Positions 53,634 through 60,785 of a stretch of 60,785 bases of DNA are shown here, piece after piece. The stretch is taken from NCBI GenBank assembly GCA_017463255.1, contig JAFTPP010000021.1, positions 1 through 60,785 on the forward strand. Reading direction: 5' to 3'. Under the pieces are notes generated by a model. That model did not search any database, had not been told where the DNA came from, and saw only the letters and a program-made list of their open reading frames with translations. The position numbers and the translations under genes are program-made. This DNA is from Lachnospiraceae bacterium (GTDB lineage Bacteria > Bacillota > Clostridia > Lachnospirales > Lachnospiraceae). Positions within the stretch are counted from its first letter, which is position 1; every line of letters begins with the position of its first letter.

Positions 53634-55046
53634 TTATAATTCAATAACACGAATCATATTTGTCTTACCCTGAATACCGAGAGGCACTCCGGCAGTTACA
53701 ACAACTGTGTCACCTTTTTTCACAATTCCTTTTTCAAGGGCTGCTTTCGCCGCTTCGTCAAATAATCCCATGGTAGTCTCTTTTTCCTCAATCTTAATAG
53801 GAATCACACCCCACATAAGATTTAACTGACGACATACTCTCGGAAGTACACTACACCCGATAATAGGACATTCCGGCTTAAATCTGGAAATCATACTTGC
53901 CGTAAATCCTGACATGGTTACGGTAATAATAGCTGCTGCCTTTAAGTCCATTGCCGTAGTACAAGTAGCATGGGATATAGCAGTTGTCACATCAAGTGTC
54001 TGGCCGTCCTCACGGCGTTTCATTCTTGCACCATAATCAATATCCTGTTCTGCTCTTTCGGCAATTTTCGCCATAGTCTTTACCGCTTCAATGGGATACT
54101 GTCCTGCTGCACTTTCACCACTTAACATGATGGCTGTTGTTCCGTCATAGATAGCATTTGCTACGTCTGTTACCTCTGCTCTTGTCGGTCTTGGATTATG
54201 AATCATGGAATCCAACATCTGTGTTGCAGTAATAACATGTTTACCCTGGGCTACCGCCTTTTTAATAATCTGTTTTTGTAAAACAGGTACTTCTTCCATG
54301 GGAATTTCTACACCCATATCTCCACGAGCAACCATAACGCCGTCCGATACTTCCAAAATCTCGTCGATATTATCAATACCTTGCATATTTTCAATTTTGG
54401 CGATAATCTTGGTTTTACTTTCATGGTCATGAATCATCTGACGAATCTGCAAAACATCTTCCTTACATCTTACAAAGGATGCAGCAATAAAATCCAGTTC
54501 ATTCTTGATACCAAATAAAATGTCTTTTTTATCTACTTCACTGATATATGGCATAGAAAGAATGGCACCCGGTACGTTTACTCCTTTATGGTTCGAAACA
54601 TATCCGCCATTCACTACATGACATACGATATCTGTATCTGTCATGCTCTCTACGGTCATCTGAATTAATCCGTCATCAATCAGAATACTGGTTCCTACCG
54701 AAATATCATGAATCAGGTTTTTATATGTGATGGATGCCATTTCTTTAGTACCCATCATGTCTTTGGTAGTAAGCGTAAATGTCTGTCCTGCCTCAAGGAA
54801 TACTTTTCCTTCCTCAAAATCACAAAGACGTATTTCCGGCCCCTTTGTATCTAACATAGTAGCAATTGGTAAATCAAGCTCTGTTGCTACTTTTCTAAGT
54901 CTGTTAATTTTCTTTAAATGTTCTTCATGAGAACCATGTGAAAAGTTAAAACGCGCCATATTCATTCCGGCAAGCATTAACTCTCTCATTTTTTCTTCCG
55001 ACTCACTGGCCGGACCAATCGTACAAACAATTTTTGTTTTTCTCAT
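53634..55046 (-). CDS. pyk: pyruvate kinase
   Basis: A 470-residue glycolytic enzyme (phosphoenolpyruvate to pyruvate with ATP). TKIVCTIGPASESEEKM, MARFNFSHGSHEEH, catalytic Lys in KTKIIAKIENMQG, the metal site VARGDMGVEIP, and TATQMLDSMIHNPRPTRAE are present. It is the short form without the C-terminal phosphoenolpyruvate-utilising extension of Bacillus Pyk. ATG at 55044-55046 has GGAG upstream; the longer frame starts at TTG within the end of the gene upstream. Confidence 0.97.
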   Translation of the reverse strand: MRKTKIVCTIGPASESEEKMRELMLAGMNMARFNFSHGSHEEHLKKINRLRKVATELDLPIATMLDTKGPEIRLCDFEEGKVFLEAGQTFTLTTKDMMGTKEMASITYKNLIHDISVGTSILIDDGLIQMTVESMTDTDIVCHVVNGGYVSNHKGVNVPGAILSMPYISEVDKKDILFGIKNELDFIAASFVRCKEDVLQIRQMIHDHESKTKIIAKIENMQGIDNIDEILEVSDGVMVARGDMGVEIPMEEVPVLQKQIIKKAVAQGKHVITATQMLDSMIHNPRPTRAEVTDVANAIYDGTTAIMLSGESAAGQYPIEAVKTMAKIAERAEQDIDYGARMKRREDGQTLDVTTAISHATCTTAMDLKAAAIITVTMSGFTASMISRFKPECPIIGCSVLPRVCRQLNLMWGVIPIKIEEKETTMGLFDEAAKAALEKGIVKKGDTVVVTAGVPLGIQGKTNMIRVIEL

Positions 55047-55068
55047 AATTTCAACTCCATAGTCATTG

Positions 55069-56547
55069 TCATCTTTGGACAACCCTCACCGTATCCAGTG
55101 TAAGCAGTCCTTTCTCCTGTAACTGTCCCAATAGACTATATATTTCTTTGCTAACACATTCCCCTGGAGCTAAAAGAGGTATACCCGGAGGATATACATA
55201 GATAAATTCAGCACACTCCCTCTCCAGCGCTTTATCAAAAGTAACCGTCTCCTGCTCTTTTTTCAGCGCATCTGCTATGGTGTGAATCCTAATACTTATG
55301 GGATATTGTGCGATGCTGTCCTTCGGATTCTCACATTCCCCTTGTAATTTCTTGGAGCTTGCTTCTTTACAATCCCTGTCTAATGCCGCATCAATATTAA
55401 TAAGTGCATCTGCAAGACGCGTCATACCCTCATCAGTATCCATGGCAGTAAAAATGCCCAGTGCATAGTCTTTTGCCGCCATTTCCATCTCAATATGATA
55501 CTCTTTACGAAGCAAGTCTGACAACTCTTTTCCGCCCATTTTTGTTCCGACTGTTGAAATTAATACCTTACTTTCATCATAGTCAAAAACCGCATAATGG
55601 GATTCTGATTTTTTGCCATCGAAATAATCCTGCTTCCTTAGTATATGCAAATGTTTTAAATTATCCGTCATAGCATGAAATTTATCAAGTTTTTCATGAA
55701 ATGCCTTATATTCTTTTTTACCTTCTGTCTCTAACCAGTCAATACAACGTGATATGGACGCCATCAAAACATAGGATGGACTGCTTGTCTGATATATCTG
55801 CAAATACTGTCTTAAACAATTCCTGTCAACAAGCACTCCGTTTACATGCAAAATAGCAGTCTGGGTAAGGCTTGGTAATGTTTTATGAAGACTTTGGATT
55901 ACAATATCCGCACCACAAGCAACTGCGCTTTTTGGCGAGTCACCATCCGCTGCAAAATGGGCACCATGGGCTTCATCCACAATAACAGGAATCTTTCTTT
56001 CATGAGCAATCTCCACTATCCTTGCTATATCGGATACAACTCCGTCATAAGTGGGGGAAGTGATAAGAACTCCACAAATCTCAGAGCCTTTATCAGCTAT
56101 CATCCGCTCTACTTCATCGGGACTGATTCCACCATTGATACAAAAACGTTTATCATACTTAGGATAAAGATATTCTGCCTTTGCTTCATTTAATAACAAT
56201 GCATGGTACACTGACTTATGACAGTTTCTTGCTACTATTAAAGTTTTACCTTTTTTATACACGGCACTGACCGCACTTAAGATTCCGCAAGTGCTTCCGT
56301 TTATCAGATAATGACTTTCCTCAGACCCAAACACCCGGGCTGCACGGCTCTCACCTTCTTTAATAATGCCCTCAGCCTGATGTAAATTATCAAACCCGTC
56401 AATCTCTGTAATATCAATTCCATAAGACTCCATATTCCAGGCTGTATTACGCTTGTGTCCCGGCATATGTATTGGGTAGTATTCTGATTTGCAATACTCA
56501 GTTAATTTTTCATGCAGTTTTTCCAAACTATACTCTAATCCTGCCAT
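55069..56547 (-). CDS. Orn/Lys/Arg decarboxylase family protein (YaaO-like)
   Basis: A 492-residue PLP enzyme: YYPIHMPGHKRN, NGSTCGILSAVSAV, VDEAHGAHFAAD, and the PLP lysine in IQSLHKTLPSLTQTAIL. The C-terminal domain has YPPGIPLLAPGE. Family members decarboxylate lysine, ornithine or arginine, feeding polyamine synthesis. Substrate not provable. It is the counterpart of yaaO, which heads the same gene block in Bacillus. It overlaps the end of the L,D-transpeptidase gene by 13 bp. Confidence 0.9.
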   Translation of the reverse strand: MAGLEYSLEKLHEKLTEYCKSEYYPIHMPGHKRNTAWNMESYGIDITEIDGFDNLHQAEGIIKEGESRAARVFGSEESHYLINGSTCGILSAVSAVYKKGKTLIVARNCHKSVYHALLLNEAKAEYLYPKYDKRFCINGGISPDEVERMIADKGSEICGVLITSPTYDGVVSDIARIVEIAHERKIPVIVDEAHGAHFAADGDSPKSAVACGADIVIQSLHKTLPSLTQTAILHVNGVLVDRNCLRQYLQIYQTSSPSYVLMASISRCIDWLETEGKKEYKAFHEKLDKFHAMTDNLKHLHILRKQDYFDGKKSESHYAVFDYDESKVLISTVGTKMGGKELSDLLRKEYHIEMEMAAKDYALGIFTAMDTDEGMTRLADALINIDAALDRDCKEASSKKLQGECENPKDSIAQYPISIRIHTIADALKKEQETVTFDKALERECAEFIYVYPPGIPLLAPGECVSKEIYSLLGQLQEKGLLTLDTVRVVQR

Positions 56548-58103
56548 ACTTCACCTTCGGTAACGTAATTAGGCTCCTCTTCGGGAGTGATGACTCCGTC
56601 GTTGGGATTAATCTCTGTCTCCTCTTCTCCCGTAGGCGGCGGAATCGTGGTAATGGACGCATAATAACATACTACCGGTAAGCCCTTGTATATATTGTTA
56701 TATATGGTTTCAGCTGCCGTATACGGAAGATTAATGCATCCGTGGGAACCGTTTGTCAGATATATGGTTCCGCCAAAATTACGCCTCCATGTTGCGTCAT
56801 GCATCCCAATATTTCCGTTAAAAGGCATCCAATACTGGACCGGTGTTTCATAATCGTCTCCACGAAGAACGATTTCCGTCCGCTTATACTTAATTGCAAA
56901 CACTCCCTCAGGGGTCGTGTTTCCTGTTAACACATCTCCGGATACAAAATCCGATTCAAAAAACAACTCATTATTTAAGTATAAATACAAATGCTGGGAA
57001 GATAAATCAATTTCCACATAGGAGTCTCCGATATTATCTTTTCCCCGGTTTGCAGCCGTAATGGAATAAACCGGTTCTCTTTCCTCCACTGCGCCTGCAT
57101 AAATAAGCTCTAGTAAAGCCTCAGTTTCCGCATCCTTATCCATGCGCCAGCCATAAGCACTTGGAAGTGTTAATTCCTCTCCATTTGTTGTGGTAAATTT
57201 GTGCTTTTTACCATAGGTATCATACTGCTTTGCCAGATTTTTTACATATTCATATACTTGTGTCTCATCCAGAATCACTTCTCCATTTTTAATGGAAAGC
57301 CACTGATGAATCGTGTTTCCGTCAAGAACGATTCTATCTTCACCAAACAGATAGGTAATGTTTGTTCCCGTAATCAGATTTAACTGCTCTAACAATCGGT
57401 TTAAGGATAAATCGGCATCTGATATTTCCGGCACCTCATAACAATCAAGCGCCGATAAATCCAATTCACTCTTTAAGGACTGAACTGCCTCCTCGATAGG
57501 CGTTACCACGGATTCTTTGATCATTACATTTCCCGGAATATGGGCAATCATCCGGAATCCTTTAATCTCCTCTGCATAATCACTGATATATGCACTCTGG
57601 GGACCTGAAATATTCTCTACCTGAAAAAAGCTTAAAGCATCAATTCTGTCTGCTAAAAGTTCTCTGTCATATACGATGGATTGCTCCAATGTATAAACAT
57701 GATCCTTGAAAATCTCTAAAAACCAAAGATATTCATTCTGATTATCCAGTATATTTTGAAACGCACCGTTGCTGTCATAATTTAATCCTATATCGTAACC
57801 CCTGATAGAATCGGTCAATCCATCACGGCCCGACAGCTTTAACTCAAATCCTACAATATCGGTACTTAATGCCTCTTCTGCCGCAACTGCTGTAGTACGT
57901 CCGAAATTCATCCCATTAATCATGGTGCCCTTAAAATAGTGCTCACGATAATATTGCACCTCAGACAAATACACAACTGCTAAAAAGGTAACCAGAAAAA
58001 GCCCGGCAATAACAAGTATAATGCCAAGCGGTCGCTTCTTCTTCCCTACCATCTTTTCAGTTGTCTCAGATGTCTGCAACTTTTCTTCCAAATTAACCTC
58101 CAT
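56535..58103 (-). CDS. L,D-transpeptidase with peptidoglycan-binding domain
   Basis: A 522-residue wall enzyme. A membrane helix lies at about residues 27-48 (LGIILVIAGLFLVTFLAVVY), then two repeated PG_binding_4-like domains, then a YkuD catalytic domain. The active-site Cys is in SHGCINLPYTAAE; His is in GSHGCIN and NIGMHDATWR. It cross-links peptidoglycan by 3-3 bonds, giving beta-lactam-resistant linkages. The proposed ATG has a weak ribosome site. GGAGG inside the first codons would instead serve TTG at residue 5. Confidence 0.9.
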   Translation of the reverse strand: MEVNLEEKLQTSETTEKMVGKKKRPLGIILVIAGLFLVTFLAVVYLSEVQYYREHYFKGTMINGMNFGRTTAVAAEEALSTDIVGFELKLSGRDGLTDSIRGYDIGLNYDSNGAFQNILDNQNEYLWFLEIFKDHVYTLEQSIVYDRELLADRIDALSFFQVENISGPQSAYISDYAEEIKGFRMIAHIPGNVMIKESVVTPIEEAVQSLKSELDLSALDCYEVPEISDADLSLNRLLEQLNLITGTNITYLFGEDRIVLDGNTIHQWLSIKNGEVILDETQVYEYVKNLAKQYDTYGKKHKFTTTNGEELTLPSAYGWRMDKDAETEALLELIYAGAVEEREPVYSITAANRGKDNIGDSYVEIDLSSQHLYLYLNNELFFESDFVSGDVLTGNTTPEGVFAIKYKRTEIVLRGDDYETPVQYWMPFNGNIGMHDATWRRNFGGTIYLTNGSHGCINLPYTAAETIYNNIYKGLPVVCYYASITTIPPPTGEEETEINPNDGVITPEEEPNYVTEGEVWQD

Positions 58104-58211
58104 GCCCCGGATATGATACGGATATGTAAAAATACGCGCAAAAGGGCATTATTATGCTATTATAACACTATAGAACGTAAAATAAAAGTGAATGCTGATA
58201 TTGATTTATTA

Positions 58212-58261
58212 TTGACATTATATAGGTAATGTGTTACCTTTTATTAAGTAATATATTACCT
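58212..58261 (+). promoter_or_regulatory. promoter with twin operators of the MarR-flavodoxin operon
   Basis: TTGACA at 58212-58217; the -10 is weak (TACCTT). Two palindromes follow: AGGTAATGTGTTACCT (58224-58239) and AAGTAATATATTACCT (58246-58261). Their centres are 22 bp apart, so two dimers would sit on the same face. This is typical autorepression by the MarR protein encoded directly downstream. Confidence 0.8.
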
Positions 58262-58275
58262 ATTCGGAGGGAAAT

Positions 58276-58746
58276 ATGAAAATAAAAGAAGTACTGCAGC
58301 ATGAAAATGTAGATTTCACAGGAATTGAATCGTCATATTTTCTTTTAGGATTATTGAGTGCTTTTGATAATCGATTTCAAGCAATGGCTGATAAATTAAT
58401 TGGGGAAATCAGTTGGAAGCAATTTTTTGCAATCATTTGCATTAACCTGTGCAAAGAAAATCCTACTATCAAAGAATTAGCTGAAATTATGGGTAGCTCT
58501 CATCAAAACGTAAAACAGATTCTTCTTAAACTCGAAAAAAAAGAATTTGTAGAAATCCTGTCCGACCCAAGAGACAAAAGAAAACAACGGGTTTTACTTA
58601 CAAAAAAATGCCTGTCTTTTTGTTCCGAGAATGATGACAAAAGTATGCGCACTGTAAAAGCGCTCTTCAACGGAATCACCGAAGAACAACTTATTACTAC
58701 CATAAGAACCATCACACAGATGGAAGCTAATTTATCAAATATATAA
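58276..58746 (+). CDS. MarR-family regulator of the flavodoxin operon
   Basis: A 156-residue winged-helix protein. The recognition part is LAEIMGSSHQNVKQILLKLEKKEFV, with the wing SDPRDKRKQRVLLTKKCLSF. CGGAGG is in good position for the ATG. Two matched palindromes lie in its promoter, so it probably represses itself and the two genes after it. The ligand or stress is unknown; the flavodoxin suggests redox (inference). This is one of few plus-strand units here. Confidence 0.9.
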   Translation: MKIKEVLQHENVDFTGIESSYFLLGLLSAFDNRFQAMADKLIGEISWKQFFAIICINLCKENPTIKELAEIMGSSHQNVKQILLKLEKKEFVEILSDPRDKRKQRVLLTKKCLSFCSENDDKSMRTVKALFNGITEEQLITTIRTITQMEANLSNI

Positions 58747-58774
58747 AATCATGTAAATTGGGGAGGAACCTATT

Positions 58775-59320
58775 GTGAAAAGTGGAATTATATTGTATCA
58801 ATCAAAATATGGTGCAACTAAAAAATATGCAGAATGGCTTAAAGAAGAAACCGGATTCGACTGTATTGAGACAAAAAAAGCAGATATCAAAAAAGTCAAA
58901 GAATACGACACTATTATTTTAGGCGGTGGAGTTTATGCTTCAGGAATTGCAGGTTTCTCCTTTCTGAAGAAAAACATACAACATTTACAGGAAAAACAAA
59001 TTATTGTGTTCTGCGTTGGCGCATCTCCATATGATGAAAAGGCCATAAATGAGATTAGAAAGAGACATTTTACTGACACCCTTTCCAACATTCCACTTTT
59101 TTATTGCAGGGGTGCATGGAATGAAGAAGCCATGTCCTTTGCAGACAGGACATTATGCAAATTACTTCAAAAAGCAGTTGCCAAACAAGATCCTGCTACA
59201 TATGAACCATGGCAAACCGCTTTAATGAGTGCCATCGGTCAAAACTGCGACTGGACCGACCCTAAATATTTAGAACCATTATTAAAATATGTAGAAAAAT
59301 CCGAGGAGGATTCAGAATGA
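58775..59320 (+). CDS. flavodoxin-domain protein
   Basis: A 181-residue protein with an N-terminal flavodoxin fold: FMN phosphate loop YQSKYGATKKYAEWL, then TIILGGGVYASGIAGF and IIVFCVGASPYDE. It resembles the HemG/flavodoxin_5 group (protoporphyrinogen oxidase-like), but that activity is not certain. GTG start after GGGGAGG. It shares four bases (ATGA) with the next gene, so translation is coupled. Likely electron transfer or redox repair controlled by MarR. Confidence 0.85.
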   Translation: MKSGIILYQSKYGATKKYAEWLKEETGFDCIETKKADIKKVKEYDTIILGGGVYASGIAGFSFLKKNIQHLQEKQIIVFCVGASPYDEKAINEIRKRHFTDTLSNIPLFYCRGAWNEEAMSFADRTLCKLLQKAVAKQDPATYEPWQTALMSAIGQNCDWTDPKYLEPLLKYVEKSEEDSE

Positions 59321-59703
59321 AACGATATTTACAAGCAATCGGGGTATGGGTATGTATTATTCCCATAGCGATTCTAAATGGAGGCCTAAGAGAAAACGTA
59401 TTGGTCAAACTTGGCCAAATAGCTCAACCTCTAAGCGGAATCATTTTGAGCATTTGCATTTTCGCAGTAGCCTTATGCTTAATTCCAAAAATTCAAAACT
59501 GTAAAACAAGAGACTATTGGTTCTTTGGAATTATTTGGTTTGTACTTACCAATTTATTTGATCTAACAATGATTTTAAAATCCGGCGGAAGCTTTTCTGA
59601 CTTATTGAAAGCATATAATTTTTTATCGGGAAACACTTGGATTCTGGTTGTATTAACAGCATTGATAGCACCGGGTATAGTAGCTAAAATTAGAAATGAA
59701 TAA
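59317..59703 (+). CDS. small membrane protein of the flavodoxin operon
   Basis: A 128-residue protein with four membrane segments (AIGVWVCIIPIAILNGGL, LSGIILSICIFAVALCLI, YWFFGIIWFVLTNLFDL, WILVVLTALIAPGIVAKI). No recognised domain. ATGA overlap with the flavodoxin gene makes joint function likely, possibly as a membrane partner. Function unknown. Confidence 0.75.
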   Translation: MKRYLQAIGVWVCIIPIAILNGGLRENVLVKLGQIAQPLSGIILSICIFAVALCLIPKIQNCKTRDYWFFGIIWFVLTNLFDLTMILKSGGSFSDLLKAYNFLSGNTWILVVLTALIAPGIVAKIRNE

Positions 59704-59710
59704 TTTGTGT

Positions 59711-60412
59711 TTATTTAATTATCTCAGTTTCCACTTGCTCCTTTATCACAGTTCCATTATCATTCTTTATAATATATACCTTTGAAGATTCATTGCATTT
59801 TAAATATTTTATCTTTCCATTTTGTTCTACAAATGCGGTGTCTGATTCCATTGCAAGCCCCTCTATTGATTTCTCTATTATCATTTTATCAAAGCTTTCT
59901 ACTCGTTCCTCATAATGGGGACAATAAGCATATGGATGGATATTTAACAACTCGTTTACCCAACCATATCCAACAACTCCGTTTACCCAAAACACTTCAC
60001 TATCACTGTGTCCACAGTTAAACCAACACATAGCCCCGGCACTTATTCCTGTTAAAATTGCTGTATCTTTTAAGTAGATTTCTTTTAACTTATTCTCAAA
60101 TCCATATTTTCTCCAAACTTCCATCATATAAAAGGTGTTTCCACCACCAACATAAATAATATCAGCCCACTCTAATAATTCATCAATCTCTTTTTCTGTA
60201 TACTTCTTTGTGGATAAGCACAGTGCTTTTACACAACAATTCAGTGGTTCAAAAGCTATTTTTATATTATTAATGTATCCCTCTGCATCTTCACTGGCAG
60301 TCCCGATAAACAATAAATTGTGAATGCTCTTTTTATCCATATTAACAATATATTTGTTTAACGGAAAATTAGACTGTAAATCTCCACCAGCTATGGCAAC
60401 AATTCTTCCCAT
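59711..60412 (-). CDS. peptidase E-like protein (family S51)
   Basis: A 233-residue class I glutamine-amidotransferase-fold protein with a serine nucleophile in GISAGAMCWF. VGGGNTFYMMEVW and IAGGDLQSNFP are also typical of peptidase E, which cleaves Asp-X dipeptides in the cytoplasm. ATG at 60410-60412 follows GGAGGAATGAC; the frame extends upstream without conservation. It converges with the flavodoxin operon (8-bp gap). Confidence 0.85.
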   Translation of the reverse strand: MGRIVAIAGGDLQSNFPLNKYIVNMDKKSIHNLLFIGTASEDAEGYINNIKIAFEPLNCCVKALCLSTKKYTEKEIDELLEWADIIYVGGGNTFYMMEVWRKYGFENKLKEIYLKDTAILTGISAGAMCWFNCGHSDSEVFWVNGVVGYGWVNELLNIHPYAYCPHYEERVESFDKMIIEKSIEGLAMESDTAFVEQNGKIKYLKCNESSKVYIIKNDNGTVIKEQVETEIIK

Positions 60413-60560
60413 GTCATTCCTCCACAACTTCATATTATCTAATGGAAATAACTCTATCACACTCTTCGAAACATTTCAACGTTCAAATAGATTAACCTTT
60501 GGAATCTCTTTTTATCTCAGTAATCTCTTAAATAATTTCTTCTTCCACAATTCTTCCTAA

Positions 60561-60582
60561 TGAAACATCGGGGATGTCGAAC
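60561..60582 (-). repeat. tRNA-Lys 3'-end remnant (possible attachment site)
   Basis: The 22 bases match the 3' end of the neighbouring tRNA-Lys (60656-60676) apart from one substitution and one inserted base. It lies about 74 bp downstream of that tRNA, in the same orientation. A duplicate tRNA 3' end is the usual trace of integrase-driven insertion. No integrase is seen. Confidence 0.5.
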
Positions 60583-60620
60583 AGGGGTCCGAATCCCACG
60601 ACACTCCTAAGAAAAACAAA

Positions 60621-60644
60621 AATACCACTCTTTCGAGTGGTATT
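60621..60644 (-). terminator. tRNA operon terminator
   Basis: Perfect 10-bp stem AATACCACTC/GAGTGGTATT with a TTTC loop, then TTTTGTTTTTC on the minus strand; just after tRNA-Lys. Confidence 0.88.
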
Positions 60645-60655
60645 TCGTTTTTCAA

Positions 60656-60728
60656 TGAGACATCGGGGATTCGAACCCCGGACAACTTGATTAAAAGTCA
60701 AGTGCTCTACCGACTGAGCTAATATCCC
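60656..60728 (-). tRNA. tRNA-Lys (anticodon UUU)
   Basis: 73 nt, all cloverleaf arms present. Anticodon arm CTTGA-CTTTTAA-TCAAG gives UUU. T arm CCGGGG-TTCGAAT-CCCCG. The acceptor GGGATAT/ATGTCTC pairs with two G-U wobbles. CCA is not encoded. Confidence 0.97.
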
Positions 60729-60754
60729 ATCTATAATGTATTAAACATTACAAA

Positions 60755-60785
60755 TGCCCAGAGCCGGAATCGAACCAGCGACACG
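60755..60785 (-). tRNA. partial tRNA, probably tRNA-Phe, cut by the right edge
   Basis: Minus-strand 3' part of a tRNA: GTGTCG, T arm GCTGG-TTCGATT-CCGGC, acceptor strand TCTGGGC, then A. The variable-region CGTGTCG followed by this T arm is typical of tRNA-Phe, but the anticodon lies beyond the window. Confidence 0.7.

Overview
The window looks like chromosomal DNA of a spore-forming, AT-rich Clostridia, most likely a Lachnospiraceae. The basis is inference from gene content and order: a Bacillus-type long SRP RNA, a Met T-box ahead of metG, spmA, spmB and cotH spore genes, a CvpA-DUF5711 pair, a FabK/FabT-type fatty acid cluster, and the yaaR-holB-ricT-trmN6-rsmI block. The left edge runs into an rRNA leader and the right edge into a tRNA cluster. 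Those are typical contig-breaking repeats, so this may be a whole contig. Nearly all genes are on the minus strand. The exceptions are the SRP RNA with an esterase-lipoprotein pair (10.4-12.8 kb) and a MarR-flavodoxin operon (58.3-59.7 kb).

Layout, left to right. 0-0.5 kb: tandem rRNA promoters firing off the left edge. 0.5-5.5 kb: cvpA, a DUF5711 protein, a membrane-spanning LysM protein with a 36-bp tandem repeat, and a chemoreceptor. 5.5-10.3 kb: galM, recR, ybaB, dnaX and pfkA (sugar metabolism and replication/repair). 10.4-12.8 kb: SRP RNA, a triple-hairpin intergenic element, and a CE2-type esterase overlapping a lipoprotein gene. 12.8-21.7 kb: tadA, a Lachnospiraceae family protein, a CdaR-type regulator, a UgpC-type ABC ATPase, a diguanylate cyclase, an acetyltransferase, a D-2-hydroxyacid dehydrogenase and a lipase-like hydrolase. 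21.7-24.6 kb: metG with its T-box, then a FabT-like MarR regulator. 24.6-33 kb: two paralogous lipoproteins, a MATE transporter, an FtsX-type ABC exporter with a membrane-anchored Mrr-like nuclease, and a CotH kinase lipoprotein.

33-39.9 kb is the most unusual stretch. The spore maturation genes spmB and spmA lie about 5.7 kb apart, and between them sit a PilZ protein, an orphan propeller-plus-solute-binding lipoprotein, a small secreted protein, a 22-codon ORF encoding a leaderless amphipathic peptide, and an AgrC/AgrA-like kinase and LytTR regulator. Two 13-bp direct repeats 20 bp apart lie just before the peptide gene's likely promoter. Together this looks like a compact, agr-like peptide circuit without AgrB or AgrD, and is the best candidate here for an undescribed system.

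40-47.2 kb: type II fatty acid synthesis, transcribed acpP-fabK and then fabD-fabG-fabF-fabZ-(NMO-like)-fabH, without acetyl-CoA carboxylase genes. Both transcription starts carry a TTTGAnnnTCAAA palindrome expected of FabT, whose likely gene is 22 kb away at 24.1 kb. 47.2-58.1 kb: rsmI, trmN6-like, ricT, holB, yaaR, a guanylate-kinase-like gene, glpK, pyk, a YaaO-like decarboxylase and an L,D-transpeptidase. A 196-bp inverted duplication sits between yaaR and holB. 58.2-60.8 kb: the MarR-flavodoxin operon with twin operators, peptidase E, a tRNA-Lys 3'-end remnant, tRNA-Lys, and a partial tRNA.

Starts were moved inward wherever the longest reading frame began at an unlikely TTG, GTG or ATG and an internal start had a clear ribosome binding site. 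All functional calls come from reading translated sequence and remembered family motifs; no database search was run.
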